Assembly (NCBI GenBank): GCA_039654915.1
Contig: CM077594.1
Location: 107,150,893-107,214,892 of the forward strand
DNA: 64,000 nucleotides
Direction: 5' to 3'
Source: Aquilaria yunnanensis
Taxonomy: Eukaryota > Streptophyta > Magnoliopsida > Malvales > Thymelaeaceae
Positions 36,585 to 48,279 of the stretch are shown piece after piece (position 1 is the first letter of the stretch; each line of letters starts with the position of its first letter). The position numbers and the translations under genes were made by a program. Below the pieces are notes generated by a model, which made no database searches, was not told the DNA's origin, and saw only the letters and a list, made by a program, of their open reading frames with translations.

Positions 36585-38330
36585 TCAAGTTTTAAAGGAG
36601 AGGTTAGTTTGAGGCAATGAGCGTACTACTTCACCATACACTTTCATATAGGTAGCCTCAGAGTAATATTGGTCACATAATTCCTTAATGTTAGGCCTTG
36701 AGAATTTCATGCAGCTTATTGCATGCTTGCATGGTAATCCAAAAATGTTCCACTGGTTGCATGAACAGGTTCTCAGTGACAAGTTAACCACATTTATTTT
36801 AAGGCCATATAGAATATAGAATAAAGAATAACAAATTTTATTTCCATCATGTGTAACCATAAGTCATGCATGCATAAACATCAAACACAAACATTAAATG
36901 GCAAGCACAAACTTCAAAGAGAAACACATTCATCAACCATCTATTATAGTCCCAACAACCTGAAATTCAAAATTGTTTGCCAGAAGTTGGCATAGAAATG
37001 CCCTGTACAGAACCATCAACCATCAATTAGAGTCCCTAAATTCCAACCTATAGCTTAATCCCCCAAACCTTGTCTTGAAGTTGGCATAGAAGTGCCCTAT
37101 AAAAAACTTATGCGTAGCTTGTGGAGAAGTGATAACAATAACTTCATTCTCATCTCTTGCAATCTTTCTTGTCTTGTACAACTACATTTTTTAGATTTCA
37201 ATCTCATACATAGTTTGCAAATGCTTTTCCATCAACCCATAACTCATTTTAGGCTCCTTTTTAAAAATGCATCAAGTTTATTGGCAATCCATTTTGCGTT
37301 TGCATTAGAGTTCTTAGTGGGTCAAAGGTAATTATAATGACCAGATAATGTTTTCACCATAAAAGTCCTCTTATCATGCAATATGGATGCAAGGATCTTC
37401 CATGTACATCCCTCTCCATGCATACAGCCCCTACCCTGCCAAGCTCATTTTTTACCATTCTAAACTTATATCCCTCTTTAATGCAGTAATCCTTTAACAT
37501 TTCTATGAAATGATTCACATCTTTTAAAACATGGAACCTTTTAAACTTAATCTTCCTAGCCTCATTTCTCTTTATCACCTTTGTCATTGTCTTCATGTTT
37601 TTATCAAATTTCTTATCCACGCTTTATATAAACTCCCCTATACCCTTGCAGTTTGTGTAACCCCAATGTGAATACTCACTCTCTATGTCACTAAGCTCAT
37701 GCTTATGTTTATCCATTTCTACCTCAACATTACCTTCATTCTCTTCATTTGCACTTTTACTTCTCTACCTATTATCATCCCTTTCTCCCCCAACATCCTC
37801 CTCATCCTCAAAGAACTCAAACACCTCACTACTCAACTCCACTTCTTCATAATCAGCCTTACATCATCTTTATTCTCAACACTCTTTTGCCTCATTTCTT
37901 TATGCCTTGATGATTCATTACCCTCGTTTGTTTACACTTTCACCAAAAAATGTTCTTTTCACATTTACCTTGCCTTTCCTTACCTACTATTTCCTCTATT
38001 ACAGTTTCAGTAGTATTTTCGTGCACTTCTGAGTCCTTACTACTTTTCACTTCAATAACATTTCTCTCACTTAATTCTTCAGAACTTGAATCTTCATCTT
38101 CCTCTGGAGGGTTTGATTCCACATCCATTAGAAGGCATGGCTTAGTCTTAACATAAATGATATTTCCATAGTTTCCTTATACTTTCTCAACATCTTCAAG
38201 ATGTCAGCATCATTCTCAATACTCAACCCACTACCTGTTCTAATCTCTAGAATAAAATACTCTTTTAGGCAAACATACTCCCAAATGATATCTTTCAAGT
38301 CTATGAATGAATAACGGTCTGGATCCACCC
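36585..38330 (-). pseudogene. Decayed MuDR-type transposase (mudrA-like), DDE core apparently missing
   Basis: Pieces in several frames follow the usual order. First comes an N-terminal segment MDPDRYSFIDLKDI (38328-38128). An acidic linker follows (38128-37940), then the plant-MuDR zinc domain with FRMVKNELGRVGAVC (37620-37354) and a helix segment with NANAKWIANKLDAF (about 37330-37080). The SWIM zinc finger CSCNQWNIFGLPCKHA is at 36860-36585. Only about 220 bp separate the last two, too little for the about 200-residue DDE catalytic domain. A repeated AAGTTGGCATAGAA.TGCCCT at about 36984 and 37078 marks this gap. Confidence 0.75.
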
Positions 38331-38912
38331 CTTATCAACATTCACAGGCAAGGCTAGAGGATCATCATCCTCTTTATAAAATAAGATATCGTGACATATG
38401 GTTTCTGTAAAGCAAATGATCAACTTTATTTAGAGAGGCAATATTTTTCACTAAAACCCACACTTTTTTGTGTCTGAGAATCAAAACCAAGAATGCTTTC
38501 AACACATAATACACAAACCCCTAAACCAAGAAATGAAATTGTACATACAAAATTCAAAATTTTGTACCTCAAATGCCTCATTGACAACACCACTGCTATT
38601 GCCTTCTTTGTTGACATGGATGATGGTGAATGAAGATGTTTGTTGAAACCCTAAAGCAGAGTTAGCAGAATGATCGAGATGAGAAAATGAAAAAGAGATA
38701 GATATGTTTTTAGTGAGGGGTTAATCTCATGTTTCATTCAGGGTTGGACAGACAAATGGGGAAAACTAATACTTATGTATTTATGTCTTTTCACAAACCT
38801 TATAATAGTCCTATTGATGAAGCTAATGACGTGGGGGGTAATTGGAGGTATTTAAAATAAGGGGACACAATTGTAGGTTTGCCTATACCTCAGAGGGATT
38901 TTGGTAATTTTC

Positions 38913-41900
38913 TTATATATTTATGTAGTATTAGATCTTTAATTTTTACAAAAATGAAAAAAGTATAAACCATTATGAGACGGAGAGTAATTTCTTTCTC
39001 CCCTTATATATGTTTGATAATCAATTATTCGGATGGTAGCATACTAAGGTAGGAGATCAAAGCTACTGATCGAGTTGGGTCAGCTTTCGGGTCATAAAAA
39101 ATTTGACTAGGCTGCTTTATAACTCATCTCTGATTTTGAAGTTTTTTACAGGTGTGTAACTTGTGGTTTATGCTTTAGGTTGATAAAGTGGCACAACTTT
39201 AAAAAACTGTAAAATTGGGGGCGTACTACAAAGTAGCGTAGTTGGGTCACTTATGACCCACAAGCTTACTTAACTTGACCTGTTTAATCTCGTACCTGAA
39301 TGCACTATATAATGCCATATGAATTAACTTTAAGAATATATATGAATGGGGAATGGTAACTTTTATGTCATAACAGCGGATAAGAATGAACATGGTTAAA
39401 AGTAAAGCAAGGTAGAAGAGTGAACATTGGAAGTATATTGTAAGGGTGGAGAAGAAGTTTGATGGGAGGAAATGTCAAAATCCTAATGACTGGATTGATG
39501 CTAATAGAGCACAAAACTAGACAATATACTCCGTTTCCATTTACTTTTTTCTGAATTTTCACGTAATTTAAGAAAAATCTATCTCTTCTTTTTTTGTTTT
39601 ATAATCAAAACATAGGAAATAGAAAAAATAGAGTAAGAATGAAGGTTAGGGTAAAAGGATGCAACGAGTTGATGAGCCTCATCCACCCGATCTCTTGGGA
39701 CAATAACCAACGAGTATCTAGGGAGAGTTTCTAAAGATGATTGTACTTGTTGGGTAAGATGTTGAAGCCATAACGCCATGGGTAAAGATCTTCAAAAAGT
39801 CTGCAAGACCTAAACACAGTCTAACACAAAAGTAGCATTTTATAAATGAAAGGTATAAGCTATTGAAGCAGTTTTTTTGAGGCCATGAAGTTTCACTTCT
39901 AGAGCTGAAGAGCAGCAATGTATCCTCACTCCATGTTGAGATTTTGGTCATCTGCTAACTCATTTTCATACCCAAGCAGCGGCCTCCATTTCAAACTTGT
40001 CTCTATGCTCTATCTATGATAAAGATTTTTGAAGAGTGGGTTATTGGCTGATGTGCAGTAAATCCCCGAATGTGGCAGAGCGAGTTCTGAGCATTGAACA
40101 TAAACTTTACGTGTTTGGTTTGAATTTCTCGAGCTGCTAAAATCTACTAATAAAGGTCATCTCGTCTTGCTATAATTGATTGGGTGTGGAATGTTGCCTA
40201 TCGAAAAATGCATTTATTTCTACCTAACCAAATTAGCCAAAGCATAGAGACAACATACATGAACCATTCAAATTGCCACCGGGAGTGATTAGCCAGAACT
40301 TTAGACAACCATGATTTGAATGTAGTATGATCGTCAAGTGGATACTGGTTGTAGAAGTTTCCCCTTCTTTATAATTAAATGGTCAATAGCAATATTTTCA
40401 TTACTTTTTTTTTTTCATAAAAATTATCTGCTAGATAAAATAATTGTCAAATTTTTGAAAGGGCAGGTAGTATATGGCTAGCAGTAACAAGCAAAATGTT
40501 GCGATACTGTGTATTTGTCTTGCAAGACTTTTTAGTTAATTTAAATCCCCAAAGTGTGTTGATTTTAATTTCCTGTTCTATTTCTAGTTGTAATGTAACA
40601 TACAGAAATTTCCAGTCCTGGTATTATATATGAAGTAGTGGTATATTTTGAAGTTAGCAATTATAGCTTGTAAGTCGATTTGTTTTTGTGTTAGAATTAA
40701 AGGGCTGATGAGGTCGAAAAACAAAAAGAAGTAAAGAACGGAGGGAGAAATAAGGTTAGGTTTATGTACATAATAAGGAATGCATGCTTAACTTGATGCT
40801 CATAAAGAATCTGAGGGTCGTTTGATTCAATAATTCCCAAAATCATTTAAAGGTAGAATGTATGAAAATGATATATATACTTTAGAAAATAACAATCTAC
40901 AGCTTTTAAAGCAAAAAAATGGATGATTAGGACAAAAGAAATTCAGACCATATCATGTTTAGTTAAACCAAGAAAATTATTTCATTTGTTATCACCTTTT
41001 CCTAGATTATCCATTCACAGTTTTTCAAAAGTAACTTTCCTAACTTTCAAGTAGGAAAATGATTTTACAATAAACTACAAATTCAATATCTATTTTAGAA
41101 AATAAGAATTCAAGAAATCATTTTGTTAATCTAGTAAAATACAGTACTATTTAGATCTTTTTCTTACAATTGATAGTCAATCATTTTTATGTTTTAAAAT
41201 TATAGATTGTAACTTTTCTAATTATTACTCTCTTGCAAATTACTTTATGAAAATTTCGTGAATTTGTGAATATCTAATGCAATAATAATACAAGTGCAAG
41301 GGTCTGCAGCAGGTAGTGAAATGGCAAACACCTCAAATATTCCCGGTCTCCAACTGGGTTCAACTCACATTAAAGCTCATTATGTGTTAATTACTATGAA
41401 ATTTTGGCTTTAAGTTTCAAATTTTAAGAAATAGACAAATTTATTCCTAACTTTTCTAAATAATTTCTCGGATTCTAATATACCTTGTAAAAACTATTAT
41501 TCCTGTAGTTTCTAAATATTGTTTTAAAAAAATTTTAGTAAATTATGCTATAAATAAGATAGGAATAAGAAGAAGAAAGGGAAAAAAAAACGCTGGAGTG
41601 ATGAAGGCAAGACAGTACAATAAAAACTTCCGAAAACTGAGGAATTCTGGTGATGAACGTAACAGACCAGCCCGACGGGATGTGTTTTACTCTGTCACAA
41701 TTCAACCGCCCTGGCCTGGCCCTACGCTTATTGATGACAGCCAGTCCGCCAACCCACTAATCATTTTTCTTTTTAATGTCCCTTATTGCACCAGCGTTTT
41801 GCTTTTTTACTTTTATATATATTACGATATGAAAAATTACTTATATATTTTTAATTTTTTTTATTAAATAAATAGATAAATAAATTTAAATCAAATTTAA

Positions 41901-43125
41901 ATAAAAAAATTAAAATAGAGCAAACAACATAGGGCAGAGAGTATTTTTTTTATCCATGACATCAATGTTATATAAATTTTAATCGAACGCGACTAATTTG
42001 AATCAGGTCGGTGAGGTCATTGTAGAGGGCAAAGTTTTCTAGTTTTTATGTACCTTATTCCTAAAATTTGATACTAAGACCTTTATTTTAACAATTTGTT
42101 TGGGTAATTTCTTTATTTCTATATTTATTTTTTTCATAATTTCTTATTATTTTCTTCATCATAACTAATATGTTTTGGTAGTGCAGCCACCCCAGCTCTC
42201 TAATCTAGGTGGTTAATTGGGAAACTGTAAAATATATGGCGCATGAACAATATTACTTCAAATACAATGTATTTTATTAAAAAACAAAACTATAGAATTA
42301 TGATATAAGAAGGTACTACTCAATTTAAATTTTAAGAATCCTTCCTTCCTACGCGTAACATTCTTCATTTGATCATAATATGTAGTATTTGTAATCAAAT
42401 GATACATTTTCAATAGTAACAGACTTTTAAAGCAACACTTCTCATTTTCTCACAGCAAATAATGCTATCATTTGATTAATGCCGTCCCTATTGAAACCGA
42501 AACATATGTGTAAATAAATTAATATATATATTCGATCACCGTCCAATAATTGATGTTAAATCCGGATTAGGCAAATAATTAAGACTGGGTGTCCTGTTGG
42601 GCTTCTCACCAGTTCCATGATAAGCACCCCAAAAGCGACGCGCCAGCAACTCTTCTCATTGCTAAATTAAACTCTGATTAACGGCAATTTGTCTGCTCTT
42701 TAACAACACCAAGAAAACAAAAACCTCCTATAGAAAACGAAAAAACAAAACCTGAAAGAAGAAAATAAAAATAAACGCGTATGGAAATATAGAAAAGGGA
42801 AATATTGTTGTGGCATGAGATGATACTCGTGAGGCCTAATGGGCCGGCTCGCTCACCTTGCATCCAGTGGGCTTATCATCCGGCGATTCGAAGCACCGAT
42901 CCATTCATGATTTCAAAGCAAAATACTAAATGTGGCCCGCACTTCACTGTGGATTGATCGCTGATAATATAAATTCGTCATATTGGTTACATTTGCAGAA
43001 AGCAAAAAAAGTGACGATAAAAGTTATGAATAATTAAATCAAAACCAAATAATAATTAATGTTAATGGTTTTAAAAAATTTAAACATTCCAAAGTTATTA
43101 GTGATAAATTTGATAAAAATTTCAT
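38913..43125. other. Intergenic, AT-rich, with a LINE fragment
   Basis: Apart from the LINE remnant (39570-40330) no gene is recognised. An open frame at 41598-41867 (plus) has no recognisable domain and runs into AT-rich low-complexity sequence. The sequence 42840-42960 is locally GC-richer but has no identified function. Confidence 0.4.
39570..40330 (-). pseudogene. LINE remnant: reverse-transcriptase zinc-binding and RNase H region
   Basis: On the minus strand, 40320-40150 reads WFMYVVSMLWLIWLGRNKCI with upstream ...FKSWLSKVLANHSRWQFE, the typical end of the zf-RVT domain of plant LINEs. Further on (about 39990-39600), FEMEAAAWV and SLVIVPRDRVDEAHQLVASF-like segments fit the RNase H part. 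Stops and frame breaks occur throughout, so it is dead. The 5' parts (endonuclease, polymerase) are absent. Confidence 0.65.
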
Positions 43126-43320
43126 TCGTCCTAAATTCTTTGCACTATTCACTTTTCAATAATTAATCTATGATTTTTATTTTCAACATTTTAGTATATA
43201 AATAAAACATATTTATGTATGAATGATAAATCAAGATCTATAGTTTCTAAATATATTTTTAAAATATTTTTTTCTAATAAACAATAATATAAATAAATTC
43301 AAATCAAACCATACAAAAAG
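43125..43320. repeat. Dispersed AT-rich repeat, related to 13905-14115
   Basis: It ends directly against the CACTA element at 43326 and is the diverged partner of the repeat at 13905-14115, so the transposon may have inserted into or next to it. Confidence 0.6.
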
Positions 43321-43952
43321 TCAAACACTAAAAAATCATCATTTTTCAACTGCCATTTCCAATGGCCGACAGTTGGAAATGGACTGTTTCCAACGGCTAG
43401 CTGTTGGAAAATTGGGGGTTGGAAATCAATTCGTTGGAAGTAAAACTTCCAATGGCCCAGAAGTTAGCAGTTGGAATTTCCAATTGCCAGCCGTTGGAAA
43501 TTAAGCAGTTGGAGAATTTCCAATGGCTTTATTAATATTTTTATTTTTTTGGTTTTCTAACTGCCCAGGCAGTTGGAGATTGGAAAATTTTCCAACTGCT
43601 CAGGCAGTTGGAAATTTTCCTAGATTTTATTTTCAGCCTTTCGAATTATTTTTTCATTTATATTATTCATCGCTATACTGTTCAATTCAATCGAATGTTT
43701 TGTTTAAACGTTAACCTGGTATGCTGCAGATAATGATTTCGTATGTAGTCAAATTTTGTTCCTCAAAGTACATATCAAAATGGCTTGTGTGACACAAAAA
43801 ACATACACAATTTAAATTACTAAGTCATGATTTAAATGTACTTATAAATCCACATGAAAACAATTAGAGTTTAAATTACATGCTTTCATTCTCCAACTAA
43901 GTGTTTGTTTGTTAATAAATACACACAGTAGCATGATATACCTGATCTATTC

Positions 43953-44267
43953 TTAATCCGATCCGGAGTCATCATCATCATCTGCAGGTGGTGCGGGCGG
44001 GGGAATGCCAATTGACTTGCATATGTACTCCAGCTCAGCTCGTTGTCTCCTCTTCAGACGTTCTAGCTTCCGCTCATAATGTGATGATTGTTGTGCAGTT
44101 TGCTCCGCTACGACTCGTTGTACTTGTTCAGTGAACTCCGGAATCTGCGTGACATCAACATGTGCTGCATGAGTAAGCCCTGGTCGTCGTCGTCCAGGCA
44201 AAACATGTTGTTCTGATCCAAGCCCAAATACACGCCCTTTCTTCCTGCCCCCAGCAGCTGAACTCAT
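43953..44267 (-). CDS. CACTA-encoded TNPA-like C-terminal protein fragment (104 aa)
   Basis: An intact minus-strand frame starts with MSSAAGGRKKGRVFGLGSEQ. It has a basic N-terminus, a charged coiled-coil-like segment (YERKLERLKRRQRAELEYI) and an acidic end (PPADDDDDSGSD). This composition is typical of the C-terminal part of Ptta/En/Spm plant transposase-associated proteins, which bind subterminal repeats. No upstream exon was found, because the flanking sequence is microsatellite and tandem array. It is therefore probably the last exon of a lost gene and, if expressed alone, would lack the DNA-binding part. Confidence 0.55.
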   Translation of the reverse strand: MSSAAGGRKKGRVFGLGSEQHVLPGRRRPGLTHAAHVDVTQIPEFTEQVQRVVAEQTAQQSSHYERKLERLKRRQRAELEYICKSIGIPPPAPPADDDDDSGSD

Positions 44268-44324
44268 GATCGCAACCTCATCTATTTTTATTATAATTAT
44301 TATTGCTCTGAATGGATTGCTTAA

Positions 44325-44388
44325 TACTATAATAATAATAATAATACATATATTATTATTATTACTATTACTAGTACTTCAATATACA

Positions 44389-44431
<43 letters not shown>

Positions 44432-44640
44432 GTTGTCTTATTGGATTTATTATTAGTATACTAATAATAATAATTAATAGTATTACTACTATTACTTTAC
44501 TACTAATCTTAGATAAATATTTATTTTTTAAATTATTTAATATTATTACTAATAATAATAATATTATTATTATTATTACTAATATTATAATTAATATTAC
44601 TCGTATTTGATTAATTAGTACTATAATAATAATACTAATT
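44325..44640. repeat. ATT/AAT microsatellite region
   Basis: An uninterrupted ATT run lies at about 44392-44430, with degenerate TAA/ATT triplets on both sides. The isoleucine-rich frame across it is an artefact. Confidence 0.9.
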
Positions 44641-44879
44641 CTTATTATTATTCTTACTATGACTTTACTACTACTTTTAGAATAATATTAATATTGACAT
44701 ATATTATTTAACATATATTGACATATATTATTATTCAAGCTAGGTCAAACTTAATCAAATAAACTTATTTAACTAGAAATATTTTATACCTTTATATTAA
44801 TGCCAATTCTAAAAACATTGTAAGAATAAATCCAATTAAACATTGTACATACTAACAAAATAAATAACCCAAACAATTG

Positions 44880-45740
44880 ACTTCAAACTAAAGATTTGGT
44901 ATTTTTGAAATATACTAACTAATTTCACACACAAATATACTACCTAAACAATTTACTTAAAAGAAATTATTTTCTATTCTTAAAGATACTAACTACTTTG
45001 ACACATAAATATACTACCTAAATAATTTACATAAAACTAATTAATTATTATTTTTAAATATACTAACTAATTTGACACATAAATATACTACCTAAACAAT
45101 TTACTTAAAACTAATTATTTCCTGTTTTTAAATATGCTAACTAATTTTAAACAAAAAAATAATATGTAAACAATTTACAGAAAACTATGAATTTTCTATT
45201 TTTAAATATACTAAGTAATTTCACACATAAATATACTACCTAAACAATAACATTTATAACTACTTAATTATTATTTTTAAATATATTAACTAATTATACA
45301 CATAAAGATACTAGGTAAACAAATTAGTTTAAACTAATTACTAATGATTTTTAATTATACTAACTAATTTCACACATAAATATACAACCTAAACAATTTA
45401 CTTCCAACCAAATTATTTATTATTTCTAAATATACAGACTAATTTTACACAACAATTAAATATACTACCTAATCAATTTACTTACAACTTATTATTAACT
45501 ATTTTTAATTAAAATAAATAATTTCACACATAAATATACAACCTAAATAATTTGCTTCCAACCAAATTATTTATTATTTCTAAATATACAAACTAATTTT
45601 ACACAACAATTAAATATACTACCTAATCAATTTACTTACAACTAATTATTAACTATTTTTAATTAAACTAAATAATTTCACATATAAATATGTTACCCAC
45701 ACAATTTACTTAAAACTAATTATTTTCTATTTTTTATTTA
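44880..45740. repeat. Tandem array of about eleven diverged 75-bp units inside CACTA copy 2
   Basis: Each unit has the form AAATATACTAACTAATTT, then CACACATAAATATACTACCT, then AAACAATTTACTTA. The landmark ATACTACCTAA recurs near 44937, 45010, 45083, 45158 (degenerate), 45232, 45308, 45383, 45464, 45537, 45618 and 45690. The related CACTA copy 1 has one such unit (about 9407-9486). The array is AT-rich and non-coding. Confidence 0.8.
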
Positions 45741-46299
45741 ATGCCGAAATTAAGAAAAAAGTAAGAAAATGTACATAAATGTTAAATTATAATGGGTCAC
45801 CCAAATAGTTCAAATCCAACCATCAACAACTATAAATCATAAATATTTCACATATTTTAAACCAAAATACCATGAAATAATCCGAATATTAACTATTTTT
45901 CAGAAAATAAAAAAATTAAAAATATGTTTTAAACAAACGTACCTCAAATCCAGCTTTAGTTGCTTGAAATGCCTCCAAATAGCTTCAAATCAGCTACAAC
46001 AACGAAAATCAAAACCCATTATCAACAAACAACAGCAAACAACCGATCCAAATTCGTGAAAAAAAATTAAAAAAATATCCACACTAACCTACAGATCAAT
46101 GAAATAGAGACAAGATCCACATATTAATAAGCTATACGAAGCAATTTAACCCCTTGCTTGAACGAACGAACGTGCTGTGTGTGCGTGTGGGAGGACGAGT
46201 TCGCAGATGAAAGAGAGCCGCGAAGAACGTTTTAACAAAGAAGAAGACGACGCGAGGGGGGGAGTGGGGATTTAAAATGAAAATTTCCAAACGCACCGT

Positions 46300-46838
46300 A
46301 GTATTATTAATGAAGTTCCAACAGCTGTAATTCACACGAAATGCAATAATTTCCACCATTTTCCAACGGCTCAAGCCGTTGGAAATAGTAAATATTAAAA
46401 AACCACATTACTTGCAAATATTCAATATTATTGTTTAATATGATTGAATGAGTTTCCAACGGCTACAGCCGTTGGAACTATTAAATATATAAAAGTTGCA
46501 ACAAATTGCCATTATTTAATGAATTTCCAACGGCTTTAGCCATTGGAAATATTACATATTACAAAACACATTAATTGTAAATATTAAATCTTAAACCGTA
46601 TTATTTAATGAATTTCCAACGGCTATAGCCGTTGGAACTATTTTATATATATATAATTAGTATGGAATTTCATTATTTTGCTCATAGCCGTTGGGACTGT
46701 GATATATATAATTTGAATTACTTTAAGTATCCAAAACACACTTTATGTGCAAACATATATTTTCCAACGGCTGTAGCCGTTGGAAATATTATCCAAATTT
46801 AATTTCCTAAACTTCCAACTGCTAAGCCGTTGGAACCT

Positions 46839-46898
<60 letters not shown>

Positions 46899-47149
46899 GA
46901 ATTACTTCCCCCATTTAGCCGTTGGAAGTATTATATATATAAAACACACTTTATTTGCAAACTTATTAATTATTTTCCAACGGCTATAGTCGTTGGAAAT
47001 ATTATCCAAATTTAATTTCTTAAACTTCCAACTGCTAAACCGTTGGAAAGTTTTTTGTGTTCCTTCCAATGGTTTTGGCAATTGGAAATTTCCAACTGCT
47101 TAGCCGTTGGAAATAATGGCAGTTGGAAATTAATGGTTTTTTAGTAGTG
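46300..47149. repeat. CACTA subterminal palindromes
   Basis: At least eight units of the form TTCCAACGGC-TNNA-GCCGTTGGAA occur, for example near 46364, 46453, 46524, 46613, 46760, 46974 and 47100. Each is itself palindromic. A TA microsatellite (46842-46894) interrupts the series. They are likely binding sites of the element's own protein. Confidence 0.8.
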
Positions 47150-47152
47150 AAA

Positions 47153-48245
47153 TGGAGCAACAAAAATGAGATAGAGGGAGTATGTAGCAACACATATGAT
47201 AGGACCAAAGTAGTAGTTTTTGGGATTTCTACACAAACTAAGGCATTGACTATAAATCTAGGGGAAAAAAAACAAAAAAAAAACACAAACTTCGATATTT
47301 TAGGACATCATTTATGCTTCTTGGGATAGAAGGACAAAAATGAGCAATTTCAAAGTTTGAGGACCAAATGATATCATAACACACATATTGAAAACTCATT
47401 GTCCTATTTGTCCTTTTTATAAAAGTAGTGGTGAACATGATTAAATAAACTCAAAACTCAGGTAAAACCACCCTTACTAAGTTTTGTTAGGTTGGATAAA
47501 AATGGACCATAGCTCGAAAGTTCCTTCAAAATCTGAGAGAACCATCATTTATTAGGTTAGTTCCGATTTCATATGACACCAACCCGAGGTATATGTATAA
47601 ATATATAAAAAAATTATGATGTTATAAATTACTCGTATATTAAGAACATGTACTTTCAAACATTGATTAAGTTGTGCAATATGTTGAATATTTTTTAAAC
47701 TGGTTAACCAACATTTATTTTACTTTATTTCAAAAAATAATTTTTTTTTTTCAATTTTCATTGATTTTGTGTCAAAATTCAATTATACTATTTGAAAGTT
47801 ATTACTCTATCTAATTAATAATCTGTTGAATAAATTTTTTATAAACTAATTAATTTTTTATAGATTTTTTAATATGTAGCCAACAATAAAAGAAATCAAT
47901 TAAAAATACCTAATTTTTCAAGAAAAATTAGTGTAGAGGCACAAAGTTGATTGCAAATATGAAAGAGAATGTAGTTTCCAGTCCCACCATGGAGGTGATT
48001 TCTTCATTTGAGAGAGTAAAGAGCATTTCAAATGTTAAGCGCAGTCCTTCTCCTGAATGTTGGATGACTCTCTCGCCATGTCCGCCTCCTAGATACTCAT
48101 GTGTTAGGTGTATATATATATATATGTTCTAAAGTTGTGTAGCAGTTGTTGTTACATTTCAAAGTGTCGCAAGTATGTATATATATAATAAGTTACATGA
48201 ACGATCGAGAGCGAGGCAGTAGACATAGTCATAAAAGGAAGTTAA

Positions 48246-48279
<34 letters not shown>

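Larger units (their letters stand above)
34870..38912. mobile_element. Mutator-like element (MULE) with about 75-bp terminal inverted repeats
   Basis: The left end (from about 34870) contains GAGGTATAGGTAAACTTACA, then ATTGTGTC, and TATTTTAAATACCTACAGTT. The reverse complement of the right end (from 38912) contains GAGGTATAGGCAAACCTACA, then ATTGTGTC, and TATTTTAAATACCTCCAATT, so the termini are inverted over about 75 bp. Inside are a decayed mudrA-type transposase on the minus strand and a decayed GRF-zinc-finger/transmembrane gene on the plus strand, each beginning near one end and converging. A 9-bp target duplication could not be confirmed in the AT-rich flanks. Confidence 0.85.
43326..47149. 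mobile_element. CACTA (En/Spm) transposon, copy 2
   Basis: The left end is CACTAAAAAATCATC (43326) and the right end is GGTTTTTTAGTAGTG (47149); the left end seems to lack one CTA compared with CACTACTAAAA. AAA flanks both sides (43323-43325 and 47150-47152), fitting a 3-bp target duplication. Subterminal regions are dense in TTCCAACGGC/GCCGTTGGAA palindromes. The interior holds a 104-codon TNPA-like frame on the minus strand, an ATT microsatellite and an array of about eleven 75-bp units. It is 3824 bp. Much of 44880-46100 aligns with 9400-9720 of copy 1. Confidence 0.9.

Noticed and set aside
44266..44610. 114-codon isoleucine-rich frame
   Set aside because: Product of the ATT microsatellite.
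44880..45740. Regular 75-bp repeats considered as a CRISPR array
   Set aside because: Units are diverged throughout with no constant repeat plus variable spacer, in a plant transposon.
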